From CALZBJ01 sp945619025 (GTDB taxonomy: Bacteria; Pseudomonadota; Gammaproteobacteria; Cardiobacteriales; Wohlfahrtiimonadaceae), in the NCBI GenBank assembly GCA_945619025.1, contig CALZBJ010000007.1, forward strand, positions 19,491 through 83,490: 64,000 nt of DNA, given 5' to 3'. The translations under genes were made by a program, and so were the position numbers. Positions 1 through 8,808 of this stretch are shown here, in pieces. How positions within the stretch are numbered: the first letter of the stretch is position 1; each line of letters starts with the position of its first letter. The notes under the pieces were generated by a model that worked only from the letters and a program-made list of their open reading frames with translations, made no database searches and had not been told where the DNA came from.

Positions 1-177
1 GAAGCGATTGTGGTCTTTACCACACAAAAATCACCGAAACGCCAGATGTTACTTGAGATTGCGCAAAAGCTTGGGATCAATGAGTTGGCAATTCCTCGAG
101 ATTTCCGCGAGTTGATGGAGATTCCGCTTCTCGGTTCAGGAAAGATCAACTATCCCGCACTGAGCGCGATGCTCTAA
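1..177 (+). CDS. aas: Aas acyl-ACP synthetase/acyltransferase, C-terminal end (partial)
   Basis: Frame 1 is open from the window edge to TAA at 175-177, giving the last 58 residues of a protein whose start lies outside the window. The tail (VVFTTQ near the edge, then IPLLGSGKINYPAL) is the typical end of an acyl-adenylate-forming enzyme, with the GSGK lysine that serves the adenylation half-reaction. It resembles the end of E. coli Aas, which re-acylates 2-acyl-glycerophosphoethanolamine at the inner membrane. The lysophospholipid flippase gene lplT follows 36 bases later, the pairing expected for aas, although the gene order is the reverse of E. coli (lplT-aas). Another acyl-CoA/ACP ligase cannot be excluded from so short a tail. 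Confidence 0.75.
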   Translation, partial: EAIVVFTTQKSPKRQMLLEIAQKLGINELAIPRDFRELMEIPLLGSGKINYPALSAML

Positions 178-213
178 TATTTACCTCATCCACCATTAAA
201 AGGCGGCACGCAG

Positions 214-1446
214 ATGCAAACTTCAACGGATATCGCTCAATTCCCGGAGATAAAGAAAGATAGGCGCTCAGCGCACCTTCTGAATAAGCCGCTTTTAATG
301 GTGATCGGGGCGCAATTTTTCTCAGCCCTTGCCGATAACGCGATCTTTTTTGCCCTCCTTGAGTTTTTGCCCACCAAAGGCTACTCAAGTTACAGCACCT
401 ATCTGCTGCAAGGATCGTTTGTCTTTTTCTATATTCTCCTCGCCCCGCTCGTCGGTTATTTTGCCGATTCTCGCTCAAAAGGCGCTGTCCTTTTTAGAGG
501 GAACGCGCTTAAAATCGCGGGGGTATTGCTGCTCTTTTTAAACATTAATCCGTTTCTCTGTTACGCCCTTGTGGGCATGGGCGCTGCGATCTATTCACCG
601 GCAAAATTTGGGATTTTAAGTGAACTGGTAAGGAGCGAGCTGTTAGTAAAAGCGAACGCCTTAATCGAAGGCTCCACCATTTTGGCGATCCTCTTAGGGG
701 CGTATCTTGGCGGCACAATCACCACATCCCTTGGCATCACCGTTGCCATTATTGCTACCGCCCTTTTTTATGGCGCAGCGCTGATTAGCAATCTCTTTAT
801 CCCCAAACTCCCGCCGATGATTACCGAAAAACGCGCTATCGCTTCGCTTCTTCCTGAATTTATTAATACACTCAAAGCGCTCTTTGCCTCGCCCTATGCC
901 CGCTTTGCTATTTTAGGCACCAGCCTCTTTTGGGGCGCTGCGACAACGCTTCGATTATTGTTAAACGATTGGGTGCGCGATCATTTAGGAAAAGGGATCG
1001 ATACCGTGGCGCTATTTAATATTATTGTCAGTGTCGGGATAGTGATCGGTGCGTTTCTCGCCTCCTTTTTAATCACCATTAAAACCCTACGCCGAGCACT
1101 TTGGGCGGGCGTTGCCATGGGGATTATTACCGCGATCTTCTCCTTTCAATCCCACCTATTTACGATCTACTTACTACTGATACTTGTCGGCGTCTTTGGT
1201 GGGCTCTACGTGATTCCCCTTAATGCCCTTCTGCAAAAAAGTGGGCAGGATTTAAATGGCGTGGGGCAAGCGGTGGCGGTGCAAAATTTTGCTGAAAATA
1301 GCGTAACGCTCTGCATGATGGGGATCTTTGCCTTCTTTAGCTATCTTGATCTCTCAGCGACACTTTTGATGATTGGATTTGGCGGATTATTTTGCCTTTC
1401 CATGGCCGCGCTCTCCCGGGAAGCTCGGCGCCAGAAACTTTTCTAA
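214..1446 (+). CDS. lplT: Lysophospholipid transporter LplT
   Basis: The product is a 410-residue MFS-type inner-membrane protein with about 12 hydrophobic segments. It fits LplT, which flips lysophospholipids (mainly lyso-PE) from the outer to the inner leaflet so that Aas can re-acylate them. The early segment with FFSALADNAIFFALLEF and the loop GYFADSRSKG are characteristic of this family. The length is close to the usual ~400 residues. It lies 36 bases after the aas stop codon and is probably co-transcribed with it. The ATG at 214 follows a purine-rich AAAAGGCGG. The codon use looks ordinary for the window. Confidence 0.88.
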   Translation: MQTSTDIAQFPEIKKDRRSAHLLNKPLLMVIGAQFFSALADNAIFFALLEFLPTKGYSSYSTYLLQGSFVFFYILLAPLVGYFADSRSKGAVLFRGNALKIAGVLLLFLNINPFLCYALVGMGAAIYSPAKFGILSELVRSELLVKANALIEGSTILAILLGAYLGGTITTSLGITVAIIATALFYGAALISNLFIPKLPPMITEKRAIASLLPEFINTLKALFASPYARFAILGTSLFWGAATTLRLLLNDWVRDHLGKGIDTVALFNIIVSVGIVIGAFLASFLITIKTLRRALWAGVAMGIITAIFSFQSHLFTIYLLLILVGVFGGLYVIPLNALLQKSGQDLNGVGQAVAVQNFAENSVTLCMMGIFAFFSYLDLSATLLMIGFGGLFCLSMAALSREARRQKLF

Positions 1447-1482
1447 TCCGAGCCAATTTGTAGTAAAAAGTTGATTTGTGCC

Positions 1483-1511
1483 TTTCAATTTTTGCGTAAT
1501 ATCCCTACAAT
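1483..1511 (+). promoter_or_regulatory. Candidate sigma-70 promoter for the YdcH-like gene
   Basis: TTTCAA (1483-1488) and TACAAT (1506-1511) are separated by 17 bases, about 80 bases upstream of the small gene at 1591. The -10 element is good and the -35 is weak. This is a match by eye only. Confidence 0.35.
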
Positions 1512-1590
1512 GAAAGAGTGAGCCACCCATAATAATGATGATAAACAGCGGGGCTTACCCATTTAATTCAACATGATAAGGAGAAGTACT

Positions 1591-1824
1591 ATGTTTCCTG
1601 AATACCGCGATTTAATTGCAACATTACTCAAAACGGACAACTACTTTGCAACTCTCTTTAACCGTCATAGCCGTCTTGATACGGAAATCACGAAAATTAC
1701 CAATAGCACCATTTCCACCTTTAACGCCCATGAGTTATCGGCACTTAAACGCGAAAAGCTTGAATTAAAAGATCAGATCTATGCACTGCTTCGTAAGGCG
1801 GATCCCGCGCTAGCACAGGCATAA
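1591..1824 (+). CDS. Small YdcH/DUF465 family protein
   Basis: This encodes a 77-residue, highly charged helical protein beginning MFPEYRDLIATLL. It contains the region FNRHSRLDTEI and ends with a lysine/glutamate-rich helix (ALKREKLELKDQIYALL), the usual shape of the YdcH/DUF465 family, whose function is unknown. The start at 1591 is preferred over the in-frame ATG at 1573 because AAGGAG sits a few bases before it. The gene has its own candidate promoter and a terminator, so it is probably monocistronic. A cytoplasmic, coiled-coil dimer is likely but is an inference. Confidence 0.75.
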   Translation: MFPEYRDLIATLLKTDNYFATLFNRHSRLDTEITKITNSTISTFNAHELSALKREKLELKDQIYALLRKADPALAQA

Positions 1825-1864
1825 TTTGGTCGCACTTTAAGAATTTAAAGTAGATTTGAAGCAA

Positions 1865-1896
1865 TAAGGCATCTTTGGCAAGGTGCCTTTTTTTAG
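1865..1896 (+). terminator. Intrinsic terminator after the YdcH-like gene
   Basis: Arms AAGGCATCTT and AAGGTGCCTT (one mismatch) around a TGGC loop are followed by a run of seven T. Confidence 0.8.
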
Positions 1897-2234
1897 TTTG
1901 ATCACTTTTCACGCACAAAAACTTCGCATCTTTTTAATTTTTTACCCCTCTTTACGCTCATTTTCTGTCAAAGCACGGAAGCGCACCGCATGAAATTGTG
2001 CTCACCCATCAACCTATAAAATTGATCTACAAAAAATTTTAAACAAAATCAATGAGATTCATCAACTTCGACTGATTATTGAGCAATCAATTTGGATAAA
2101 TGTTTGTTTTATCCTATATCAAGATGTAAATTAAACTCTCACGGACCACTGAATAAAAACAACTATTCCTTTTTCGGAATTAAACGGTCTATACTGCAAA
2201 ATTGAATAAAATAAAGTTGAAAAGGAGACAAGTC
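1897..2234. other. AT-rich intergenic region before nhaA
   Basis: No convincing gene is seen. The right end holds a possible -10 element, TATACT (2190-2195), in front of the nhaA ribosome-binding site. A preceding -35 is not clear. The rest is AT-rich with no clear hairpin. Confidence 0.4.
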
Positions 2235-3434
2235 ATGGATACGAAAGTGAAGACCATGATTCACAAGGAGAGTTTGCTTTACCGAATTTTAAATCACGAA
2301 CTAAGTGGTGGAATTTTCTTAATTCTGTGTACGATATTTTCACTTGCGATCACCAATAGCCCGGTCGGTGAAGGGTATCTTAAAATTTGGGATACGCCGA
2401 TGTTTGGCGAGAACCTCGCACACTGGGTTAATGACGGCTTAATGGCGATCTTCTTCCTCTATGTTGGATTAGAGTTAAAACAAGAGATCTATTACGGCGA
2501 ACTGCGTAATATCAAGACCGCAGCCCTCCCCATTTTCGCAGCAATGGGCGGAATGCTGATCCCAGCTGGATTTTATATCATGCTCAACTTCGGCAATGCA
2601 GAAACTATGGGCGGCGCGGGAATCCCGATGGCAACCGATATCGCATTTGCCCTTGCGGTGATTACCTTAGTGGGTAAAAATGTACCCTTTGCGCTTCGCC
2701 TTTTCTTAACCGCGCTTGCCGTGATTGACGACTTAGGCGCGATCATTGTCATTGCGATCTTCTACACGCACGATCTATCCCTTGCCTATATGGCGGTGGC
2801 ACTCTTGATTTTAGCAGGGCTTTTCATCATGAATACCCGCGGTGTAAAATCACTCCTTCCTTACGTAATTGGCGGGATTGCGGCGTGGTATTGCATGCTT
2901 AACTCAGGGATTCACGCAACGATCGCTGGGGTACTCCTCGCGTTCACCATTCCTTCAAACCGCATTAAATCAGAATCGCTCTCTTATATGATCGAAGTGG
3001 TTCTAGCAAAACCGGTGGCCTTTATTATTCTACCCCTCTTTGCACTCGCAAGTACCGCAGTAACCGTTGATGCAAGCAGTACCGGCGCCCTTTCGGAGAA
3101 CTACGGCCTTGGTATTTTACTTGGTCTTGTGGTTGGTAAACCGATCGGTATTACCCTCTTTTCATTCATTGCGTGCAAACTTAAAGTCTGTTCACTTCCA
3201 AGTTCTATCAACTGGAAAATGGTCTTTGGTGCAGGGATGCTCGGCGGGATTGGATTTACCATGTCGATCTTCATCACCATGCTCGCGTTTAATGATGTTG
3301 AACACATTAACAACGCAAAATTCAGTATCCTTGTGAGCTCGATGGTGGCCGCGGTTGCAGGCTTTATCTATCTTAAGATTGTATGCCACAAGCCTCTTGA
3401 AGCCTCTGACAATGCCGAAGAAGCGAATGCGTAA
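2235..3434 (+). CDS. nhaA: Na+/H+ antiporter NhaA
   Basis: The product is a 399-residue inner-membrane protein with about 12 membrane segments. It carries the NhaA active-site pair in AVIDDLGAIIVIA, where the two aspartates bind Na+/H+ (Asp163/164 in E. coli). NhaA exchanges external protons for internal Na+ or Li+ and controls pH and sodium. The ATG at 2235 is chosen because AAGGAGA lies seven to eight bases upstream. An in-frame TTG at 2202 lies just after the possible -10 and has no ribosome-binding site. Other landmarks are the N-terminal HELSGG and the C-terminal GGIGFTMSIFI. No adjacent nhaR-type regulator is present. The gene ends at a strong terminator. Confidence 0.95.
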   Translation: MDTKVKTMIHKESLLYRILNHELSGGIFLILCTIFSLAITNSPVGEGYLKIWDTPMFGENLAHWVNDGLMAIFFLYVGLELKQEIYYGELRNIKTAALPIFAAMGGMLIPAGFYIMLNFGNAETMGGAGIPMATDIAFALAVITLVGKNVPFALRLFLTALAVIDDLGAIIVIAIFYTHDLSLAYMAVALLILAGLFIMNTRGVKSLLPYVIGGIAAWYCMLNSGIHATIAGVLLAFTIPSNRIKSESLSYMIEVVLAKPVAFIILPLFALASTAVTVDASSTGALSENYGLGILLGLVVGKPIGITLFSFIACKLKVCSLPSSINWKMVFGAGMLGGIGFTMSIFITMLAFNDVEHINNAKFSILVSSMVAAVAGFIYLKIVCHKPLEASDNAEEANA

Positions 3435-3483
3435 TCAGATCTAATCAAAAGATCAACTCCATTATTCAGACTAATGGATCATA

Positions 3484-3523
3484 AAAAAAGCCCTCCTGAG
3501 TCAACGCTCGGAGGGCTTTTTAT
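3484..3523. terminator. Bidirectional terminator between nhaA and the SLC13 gene
   Basis: Arms AAAGCCCTCC and GGAGGGCTTT, extended by an inner GAG/CTC, have a T run on the plus strand and an A run upstream. It can therefore end both the nhaA transcript and the convergent transporter transcript. Confidence 0.85.
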
Positions 3524-3535
3524 TGCGGCTAATGC

Positions 3536-5377
3536 CTATGGATGAAATGGGAAGAGCACCGGAAGCACAAAAATACTCACCATCATCACAATTAAGGTAA
3601 AGGGAACGCCAAGCTTTAAGAAGTCGCCAAAGCTATAGCGCCCCGGTCCCACAACGAGCGTATTAACTGGCGATGAGACCGGCGTCATAAAGGCAGCCGA
3701 TGCAGCGACAGCCACCGTCATCGCAAAGGGATATGGGGAAACTTCCATCGCGTTCGCCACCTGAATTGCAATGGGCGCAAGTAAAATTGCAGTAGCGGTA
3801 TTGGAGATAAAGAGCCCAATCACCGCCGTTAATAAAAAGAGCGCAAATAATAAGAAACGGGGCCCGAAATCGCCCACCATCGAGAGGAGAAATTCCACCG
3901 CAAGGTCTACCCCACCGGTTTTTTGCAGCGCCACCGCAAAAGGGAACATTCCCACAATCAAAATAATGCTCTGCCAATGGATCGAGCGATAAGCGTTTTC
4001 CATATTAATGCAGCTAAACGCCCCCATTAAGAGACAACCAAAGAGCGCAACGAGGACATTCGGGAAAATCCCGGTAATCATCAGCGCAACGGTAATGAGT
4101 AAGCTAATTAGCGCATAGGGTGCCTGGCTTGAGGAAGGCGCGACCTCTTCAATTTCGGCCGGAATACTCAATACAACGAAGTCTTGCAGATGGGTTTGGA
4201 GCTGTTTAATCGCCTTCCAAGTACCGATCACGAGCAAAATATCTCCACTTTTCAGTTTTTCATTACTGAGCTCATGCTCAAGCGCCTCATCATCCCGGCG
4301 AACTCCCACCACGTTTAGGCGATAATGGGAACGGAATTCACTCTCGAGCAGGCTCTTTCCGATTATTGCTGAATCCGGGTGAACAATCACTTCAGCCATC
4401 CCAATCTCGCGGGATTGGTCGGTAAAATAGTCGCCGGCAAAGGGCAACATCTCAAGATTCCATTCGGTACAAAAATCCTCAAAGAGCTCCGGATAGAAAA
4501 AATCAATGAGTAAAATATCATCTCGGCGAATCTCACGGTCCGGCACCGCATCGAGCACATTATGCCCAAATCGTCCCTGTTTTCGCTCAATGGCAATGAT
4601 GTTGGCGCTATGATTTTCCCGAAGATGCAATTCGCCAAGCGTACTTCCAATCATCATCGAACCGATCTTAACGCGCACACGGCGGCTTCGTCCGGTAAGT
4701 TTATAGTCGCGAATAAAGTCATAGAGATGACGGCGCCCTTGTTTCGCTTTATCGATCGGTTTTTCCGCTTTTTTCGCTAAAATTCGGCGTGCAAAAAGCA
4801 TATAGATAATCCCGATCACAAGAATAATGAGCCCGACCGGCGTAAACGAGAAGAAGTTAAACGGCTCTAAACCGGATTGCTCAAGCTGGGAGCTCACCAC
4901 TAAGTTCGGCGGCGTTGCCACGAGCGTCATCATACCGCTAATTAATCCTGCAAAACTGAGCGGCATCATAAGGCGGCGTGGATCGGCCTTCATCTTTGCG
5001 GCAATGCTCAGCACAATAGGAATAAAGATCGCCACAATCCCTGTTGAGCTCATCACCGAGCCCAAGATCGCCACCGAGAGCATTAAAAAGACAATCAGCC
5101 GCGTCTCATTATTTTTCGCCTGTTTAACGAGCCAATCGCCCACTTGATAGGCAACGCCCGTGCGCACAAGCCCCTCTCCAATCACGAAAAACGCCGCTAC
5201 TAAAATAACGCTGCTGTCGCTAAATCCATTAAGCGCATCATCAAGGGTGATCACGCCCGTAATCGGCAGCACGATAATGGCAATAATCGCCACCACATCC
5301 ATGCGCGGTTTGTTCATTAAAAAGGCAACAATGGCCGCAAAGAGCAACGCTAAAACCGTGATTAACTCACCATTCAT
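3536..5377 (-). CDS. SLC13-family permease with two RCK_C (TrkA-C) domains
   Basis: This 613-residue membrane protein has the citrate-transporter/SLC13 (ArsB-NhaD superfamily) fold in two halves: about residues 1-200 and 405-613 are hydrophobic. The family-type loop SSTGIVAIFIPIV lies in the first half, and SNTATAILLAPIAI plus TPVSSPVNTLVVGPG in the second. Between them (about 210-390) lie two soluble TrkA-C/RCK_C-like domains, each ending in a GDxLL-type strand. The architecture matches E. coli YfbS (about 610 residues), an uncharacterised anion/dicarboxylate or sulfate transporter candidate. The substrate cannot be read from the sequence. The ATG at 5377 has AAGGA upstream and a TATACT-like -10 at about 5421-5426. 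It appears to be transcribed alone. Confidence 0.85.
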   Translation of the reverse strand: MNGELITVLALLFAAIVAFLMNKPRMDVVAIIAIIVLPITGVITLDDALNGFSDSSVILVAAFFVIGEGLVRTGVAYQVGDWLVKQAKNNETRLIVFLMLSVAILGSVMSSTGIVAIFIPIVLSIAAKMKADPRRLMMPLSFAGLISGMMTLVATPPNLVVSSQLEQSGLEPFNFFSFTPVGLIILVIGIIYMLFARRILAKKAEKPIDKAKQGRRHLYDFIRDYKLTGRSRRVRVKIGSMMIGSTLGELHLRENHSANIIAIERKQGRFGHNVLDAVPDREIRRDDILLIDFFYPELFEDFCTEWNLEMLPFAGDYFTDQSREIGMAEVIVHPDSAIIGKSLLESEFRSHYRLNVVGVRRDDEALEHELSNEKLKSGDILLVIGTWKAIKQLQTHLQDFVVLSIPAEIEEVAPSSSQAPYALISLLITVALMITGIFPNVLVALFGCLLMGAFSCINMENAYRSIHWQSIILIVGMFPFAVALQKTGGVDLAVEFLLSMVGDFGPRFLLFALFLLTAVIGLFISNTATAILLAPIAIQVANAMEVSPYPFAMTVAVAASAAFMTPVSSPVNTLVVGPGRYSFGDFLKLGVPFTLIVMMVSIFVLPVLFPFHP

Positions 5378-6149
5378 GTTACTTTCGTCCTTATCTGAGT
5401 GTTTATCAATTTATCGCTCAATAGTATAGCGAAATCGTGCCCGTTTACCGCTTTATTTTTCTGAAAAGTAAATGTTTTTGAAAATCTTTTTTTCGTCCCC
5501 ATTGTGTTTTTAGATGGAGTTCGCATTTATTATGAGAATAAATCTCAATAACCGCATTAACAAGTTGATTATTTCTTAAATCGAAGAGGAAAAACCCTCC
5601 GAAAGGGCCAAAGGAAGCCCTAAAAAAGGTGACTTTCAATAAAATAAATCGCTCAAAATCAAATAGATAGATGATAAGTCTAAAATAATTTAAAAAAAGG
5701 CTTTACTTTTACTCCGATCGCATTAATAATAGATCTCAGTTGATACAGATTCTCATTTAAGAATTAGCACTAATAAGCCAAGTGATGATTCATTTGTATA
5801 GATGCGAACCCCGTAACAGCGAGTGCAGAACGATTTGTAAGTGACTCTATAAATTATTCGACACGACCTACCTAGAAAAATGAGTAACCTTAGTAACACG
5901 CAGTAACGATAAACAATAGTTCAAACCCTTAACGTTAATCAATTAATAAGATAGATAACAAAACCGATGGCAAACGCGCACACAACTACACACTACACAA
6001 CCTCGTCGCACTTGCCGATGATGGTGGCAGTTTTTGGTCATACCCCCTTAGCTGCCCTATCATTTCCCATTCAAAGAAGATCTTTAGGAATATTGCTTTT
6101 CTATTACCTCCAGACCTTTTCAATATTCTCAGCAATAGCTCTTCTTTTT

Positions 6150-6181
6150 GACCTCTCTTGTTTTAAGAGGGGTCTTTTTTT
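6150..6181 (+). terminator. Orphan intrinsic terminator
   Basis: A ten-base-pair stem (GACCTCTCTT with AAGAGGGGTC, one G-T pair) around GTTTT is followed by seven T. It is a textbook rho-independent terminator, but no recognised gene lies upstream on the same strand. Confidence 0.85.
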
Positions 6182-6262
6182 GCCTACTTAAAAAGCTCAA
6201 CACTATACGTTTAAATAGATTATCGGTAAGCAATTTCGATCACCGCTATTTAATCTATAAAC

Positions 6263-6291
6263 TTATCACTTAAAAAATGATTCGCTATACT
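6263..6291 (+). promoter_or_regulatory. Sigma-70 promoter for the pirin gene
   Basis: TTATCA (6263-6268) and TATACT (6286-6291) are 17 bases apart. The -10 lies after the upstream in-frame ATG at 6277, which excludes that codon and supports the start at 6340. Confidence 0.65.
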
Positions 6292-6339
6292 GCATGCTGT
6301 CATTCTTTGAAGGATATTTACCAAACAATAGGAGTTGTC

Positions 6340-7164
6340 ATGAGCCGAGAAGTCGACCACATTTTTACCGCGCAGCCCACGGAAGATGGCGCCGGGGTCA
6401 AATTACGGCGGGTATTTAGCAGCACACACTATCCATTTACCAATCCATTTATCATGATGGATGAATTTGGATCGGACGATGCAAGCGATTATATTGCAGG
6501 ATTCCCCGCGCATCCCCATAAAGGCTTTGACACCATCACCTTTATGTTAAACGGCAAAATGACCCACCAAGATAGCACCGGTGGCGAAGGGACAATTTCC
6601 GATATGGAAGTGCAGTGGATGCAGACCGGACGCGGCATTATTCATAGCGAAATGCCTGCACAAACGGAAGGAAAAATGCGTGGCATGCAGATTTGGCTCA
6701 ATGTGCCGAAAACAAAAAAAGTGGCAGAGCCTGCCTATCACGGCTTTAAAGCGCGCGAAACCGTCACGGAAAATGGCAATACGCTCCATGTGATCGGCGG
6801 TGATTATAACGGTACAGAAACCGAGCTCCGCCCACCTGCGACCGATCCTCACATCTACTACCTTATCTTTAATGATGCCATGGGCGATCATTTTATTTTT
6901 GAGGAGTCGCGCACCGTTTTAATCTATCTCTTAAAAGGGCAAGCGAAAATCGGCAATATGATTTTAAAAGAGGGGCAAGTCGCCGCACTCGATCACACCT
7001 CCGATTTGGTGATGATGAATGCCGAACTTGGCAGTGAAGCGATGATTTTAAGCGCTCTTCCCATCGATGAGCCGATGATTCAATACGGCCCCTTTGTGAT
7101 GAATGAGCGCCACGAAATTAATGATGCGATTACCGCGTATCAAAATGGGACGTTTTTGGACTGA
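6340..7164 (+). CDS. Pirin family bicupin protein
   Basis: The product is a 274-residue cytosolic two-cupin protein. The N-terminal pirin domain carries the metal-binding pattern: FPAHPHKGFDT supplies two histidines, and GRGIIHSEMP supplies a third histidine and a glutamate. The C-terminal cupin spans about residues 160-274. Pirins bind Fe(II), and some have quercetinase activity or act as redox sensors, so the exact role is open. The ATG at 6340 has AGGAG just upstream and lies about 40 bases after a good promoter, so it is preferred over the ATG at 6277. The gene stands alone, convergent with the phospholipid operon. Confidence 0.88.
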   Translation: MSREVDHIFTAQPTEDGAGVKLRRVFSSTHYPFTNPFIMMDEFGSDDASDYIAGFPAHPHKGFDTITFMLNGKMTHQDSTGGEGTISDMEVQWMQTGRGIIHSEMPAQTEGKMRGMQIWLNVPKTKKVAEPAYHGFKARETVTENGNTLHVIGGDYNGTETELRPPATDPHIYYLIFNDAMGDHFIFEESRTVLIYLLKGQAKIGNMILKEGQVAALDHTSDLVMMNAELGSEAMILSALPIDEPMIQYGPFVMNERHEINDAITAYQNGTFLD

Positions 7165-7195
7165 TTGCTATTCATTCATCGCTCATAGTACCCCT

Positions 7196-7867
7196 TTATT
7201 TAGTAATACAGCGTTTCAATAAAAGCTGATAGCGCGATTCAAGCGTCTCTAAATAGATCTTTGAATCGGCTTCAAACGGGAGCGGATGATCGATAATCAC
7301 ATCGCAATTAAAAGGGACAAAGAGCGCCTCTCCTTTTGGGAGTGCTTTGCCTAACCCGCGCAAGATTACCGGAACGACAATTGTCTCTGGATGGTGTTCG
7401 ATCAGATAATGAATGCCTCGCTTTAATCTAAACTCACGCTCTTCAGTCTGCGAGCGCGTTCCTTCGGGAAATAAAATAACAATTTGCCCCTGCTCTAACG
7501 CTTGATAACACTCGTTAAAAAGCTCAGCAGGCGCAACGCGATCATAACGGCGCATCGGAATAATATCGAGACAATGGATCGAAAACCACGCAATCCAACG
7601 ATTTCTTAAAAAGTAATCCGCTGCCGCGACCGGACGTACCCGATGAATTTGCGAAAGCGGATAGAGACTCATCAACACCAGCGTATCAAGATGGCTCGTA
7701 TGATTGGCCGCTAAAATTGCAGGCCCCTCTGCGGGAAGCCTTTCGCGATTAACCAAATTAAGACCGAGTGCAATTAAGACAATCGGTTTGACGAAAAGCC
7801 CAAAAAAGAGAATTTTTGCCCATTTAATGGCGCGAATTTTCTGGATGATTTTTTGCCAATATTTCAT
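7196..7867 (-). CDS. PlsC-like 1-acyl-glycerol-3-phosphate acyltransferase
   Basis: This 223-residue acyltransferase has one N-terminal membrane segment. The family blocks are NHTSHLDT (the catalytic HX4D motif), a middle block with PMRRYDR, and FPEGTRS (substrate phosphate binding). The family makes phosphatidic acid from lysophosphatidic acid at the inner membrane. It is the last gene of a four-gene minus-strand operon, and its ATG overlaps the TGA of the CDP-diglyceride synthase gene (ATGA). Its place behind CDP-alcohol genes suggests a dedicated acyl acceptor rather than the housekeeping PlsC role, but this is an inference. Confidence 0.85.
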   Translation of the reverse strand: MKYWQKIIQKIRAIKWAKILFFGLFVKPIVLIALGLNLVNRERLPAEGPAILAANHTSHLDTLVLMSLYPLSQIHRVRPVAAADYFLRNRWIAWFSIHCLDIIPMRRYDRVAPAELFNECYQALEQGQIVILFPEGTRSQTEEREFRLKRGIHYLIEHHPETIVVPVILRGLGKALPKGEALFVPFNCDVIIDHPLPFEADSKIYLETLESRYQLLLKRCITK

Positions 7868-8808
7868 AGCGCATATCCTTTCGTCACATAGAAAAAGTAG
7901 TGGAAAAAGAGCGGGATCGCATACATTAAACTATCGACCCGATCGAGCAATCCCCCGTGCCCTGGAATGAGCGATCCACTATCTTTAATGCCTAAATCTC
8001 GTTTTACCGAGGAGAGCACCACATCGCCAATAAAGCCAGAGGACGCAATAATCACGCCGGCCAATAATCCTTGTTGCCACGTTAAAATCGTGAGCGCAGG
8101 CGCAAGGAGGCTTGCCAAAATGGTGGTGATCAATAGTCCGCCTAAAAAGCCCTCCCAGGTCTTATTCGGGCTCACTTTCGGGATAATCTTATGACGCCCA
8201 AACAGTTTCCCCGAGACATATTGGCTCACATCGTTAAATTGCGTCACAAAGAGCAGATAGAGCACAAGCCCCATAAACCCGGCGTTAATATGAATTCGAT
8301 TAAGATTTGCCAAATAAGCAATGTGGCTAAAAGCAAAGACGCAGAGCATAAGACTCCACTGGATCGACGCATTCGCCTTGATAAACCCATCCGTCTCGCC
8401 AATTAAGACCGAGCGCATCGGCAAAAAGAGGAACATATAGACCGGAATAAAGATAATAAACATCCCATACCACTGGATATAGGCGAAATAATATTGGATT
8501 GGAATGGCGAGATAAGCCCAAAACACAAGCCTACGATCAACCGCGCGCATCGGCGTAATGGAATAGAACTCTTTAAGGGCAAGGAAACTGACAAAAGCGA
8601 AAAAAATCGTCGTCGCTCGTTTCCCTAAAAAAAGGGCAAGGAGCACGAGCCCAATCATCCACCACCACGATTTCGTGCGCAAAATCAGCTCGGTGTGATC
8701 CTTTTCAGGTTCGCGCTGTTGTTTACGCCATACAATGAGGCTCGACACCCCTAAAATCCCAAGAAGCACGCCCACCATAATGAGCGCGTTGAGTGGAAAT
8801 CTATACAT
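7864..8808 (-). CDS. CdsA-like phosphatidate cytidylyltransferase
   Basis: The product is a 314-residue polytopic membrane protein with the CDS signature near the C-terminus, SSVKRDLGIKDSG followed by IPGHGGLLDRVDS. The conserved aspartates bind metal and CTP in the reaction phosphatidate + CTP to CDP-diacylglycerol. The ATG at 8808 is preferred to the one at 8817 because AAAGG lies nine bases upstream of it. Either start overlaps the end of the preceding CDP-alcohol transferase gene. It resembles the E. coli YnbB branch, a second CDP-diglyceride synthase next to a YnbA-type transferase, more than the housekeeping cdsA locus, which normally lies with uppS and rseP. Confidence 0.87.
   Translation of the reverse strand: MYRFPLNALIMVGVLLGILGVSSLIVWRKQQREPEKDHTELILRTKSWWWMIGLVLLALFLGKRATTIFFAFVSFLALKEFYSITPMRAVDRRLVFWAYLAIPIQYYFAYIQWYGMFIIFIPVYMFLFLPMRSVLIGETDGFIKANASIQWSLMLCVFAFSHIAYLANLNRIHINAGFMGLVLYLLFVTQFNDVSQYVSGKLFGRHKIIPKVSPNKTWEGFLGGLLITTILASLLAPALTILTWQQGLLAGVIIASSGFIGDVVLSSVKRDLGIKDSGSLIPGHGGLLDRVDSLMYAIPLFFHYFFYVTKGYAL

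Larger units (their letters stand above)
5378..6339. other. Long intergenic region with an orphan terminator
   Basis: This is 960 bases without a convincing protein gene. The left part holds the promoter region of the minus-strand SLC13 gene. A Fur-box-like sequence (12 of 19 matches to the textbook GATAATGATAATCATTATC) lies at 5742-5760. A plus-strand intrinsic terminator lies at 6150-6181, although no plus-strand gene precedes it for 2.7 kb. The only reading frame in front of it (5967-6191) runs through the terminator and lacks a good ribosome-binding site. A small RNA, or a leftover leader, is possible. Confidence 0.45.

Noticed and set aside
146..478. 110-codon minus-strand frame over the aas-lplT junction
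   Set aside because: It lies opposite lplT, has no ribosome-binding site and an Arg/Ser-rich composition typical of an antisense shadow.
5445..5639. 64-codon minus-strand frame with a phenylalanine-rich beginning, considered as a leader peptide
   Set aside because: It has no ribosome-binding site and there is no attenuator with a T run before the SLC13 gene. That gene is not an aromatic amino-acid gene.
5967..6191. 74-codon plus-strand frame with a threonine-rich start
   Set aside because: It runs through the terminator at 6150-6181 and has a poor ribosome-binding site. It is discussed only as part of the orphan-terminator finding.
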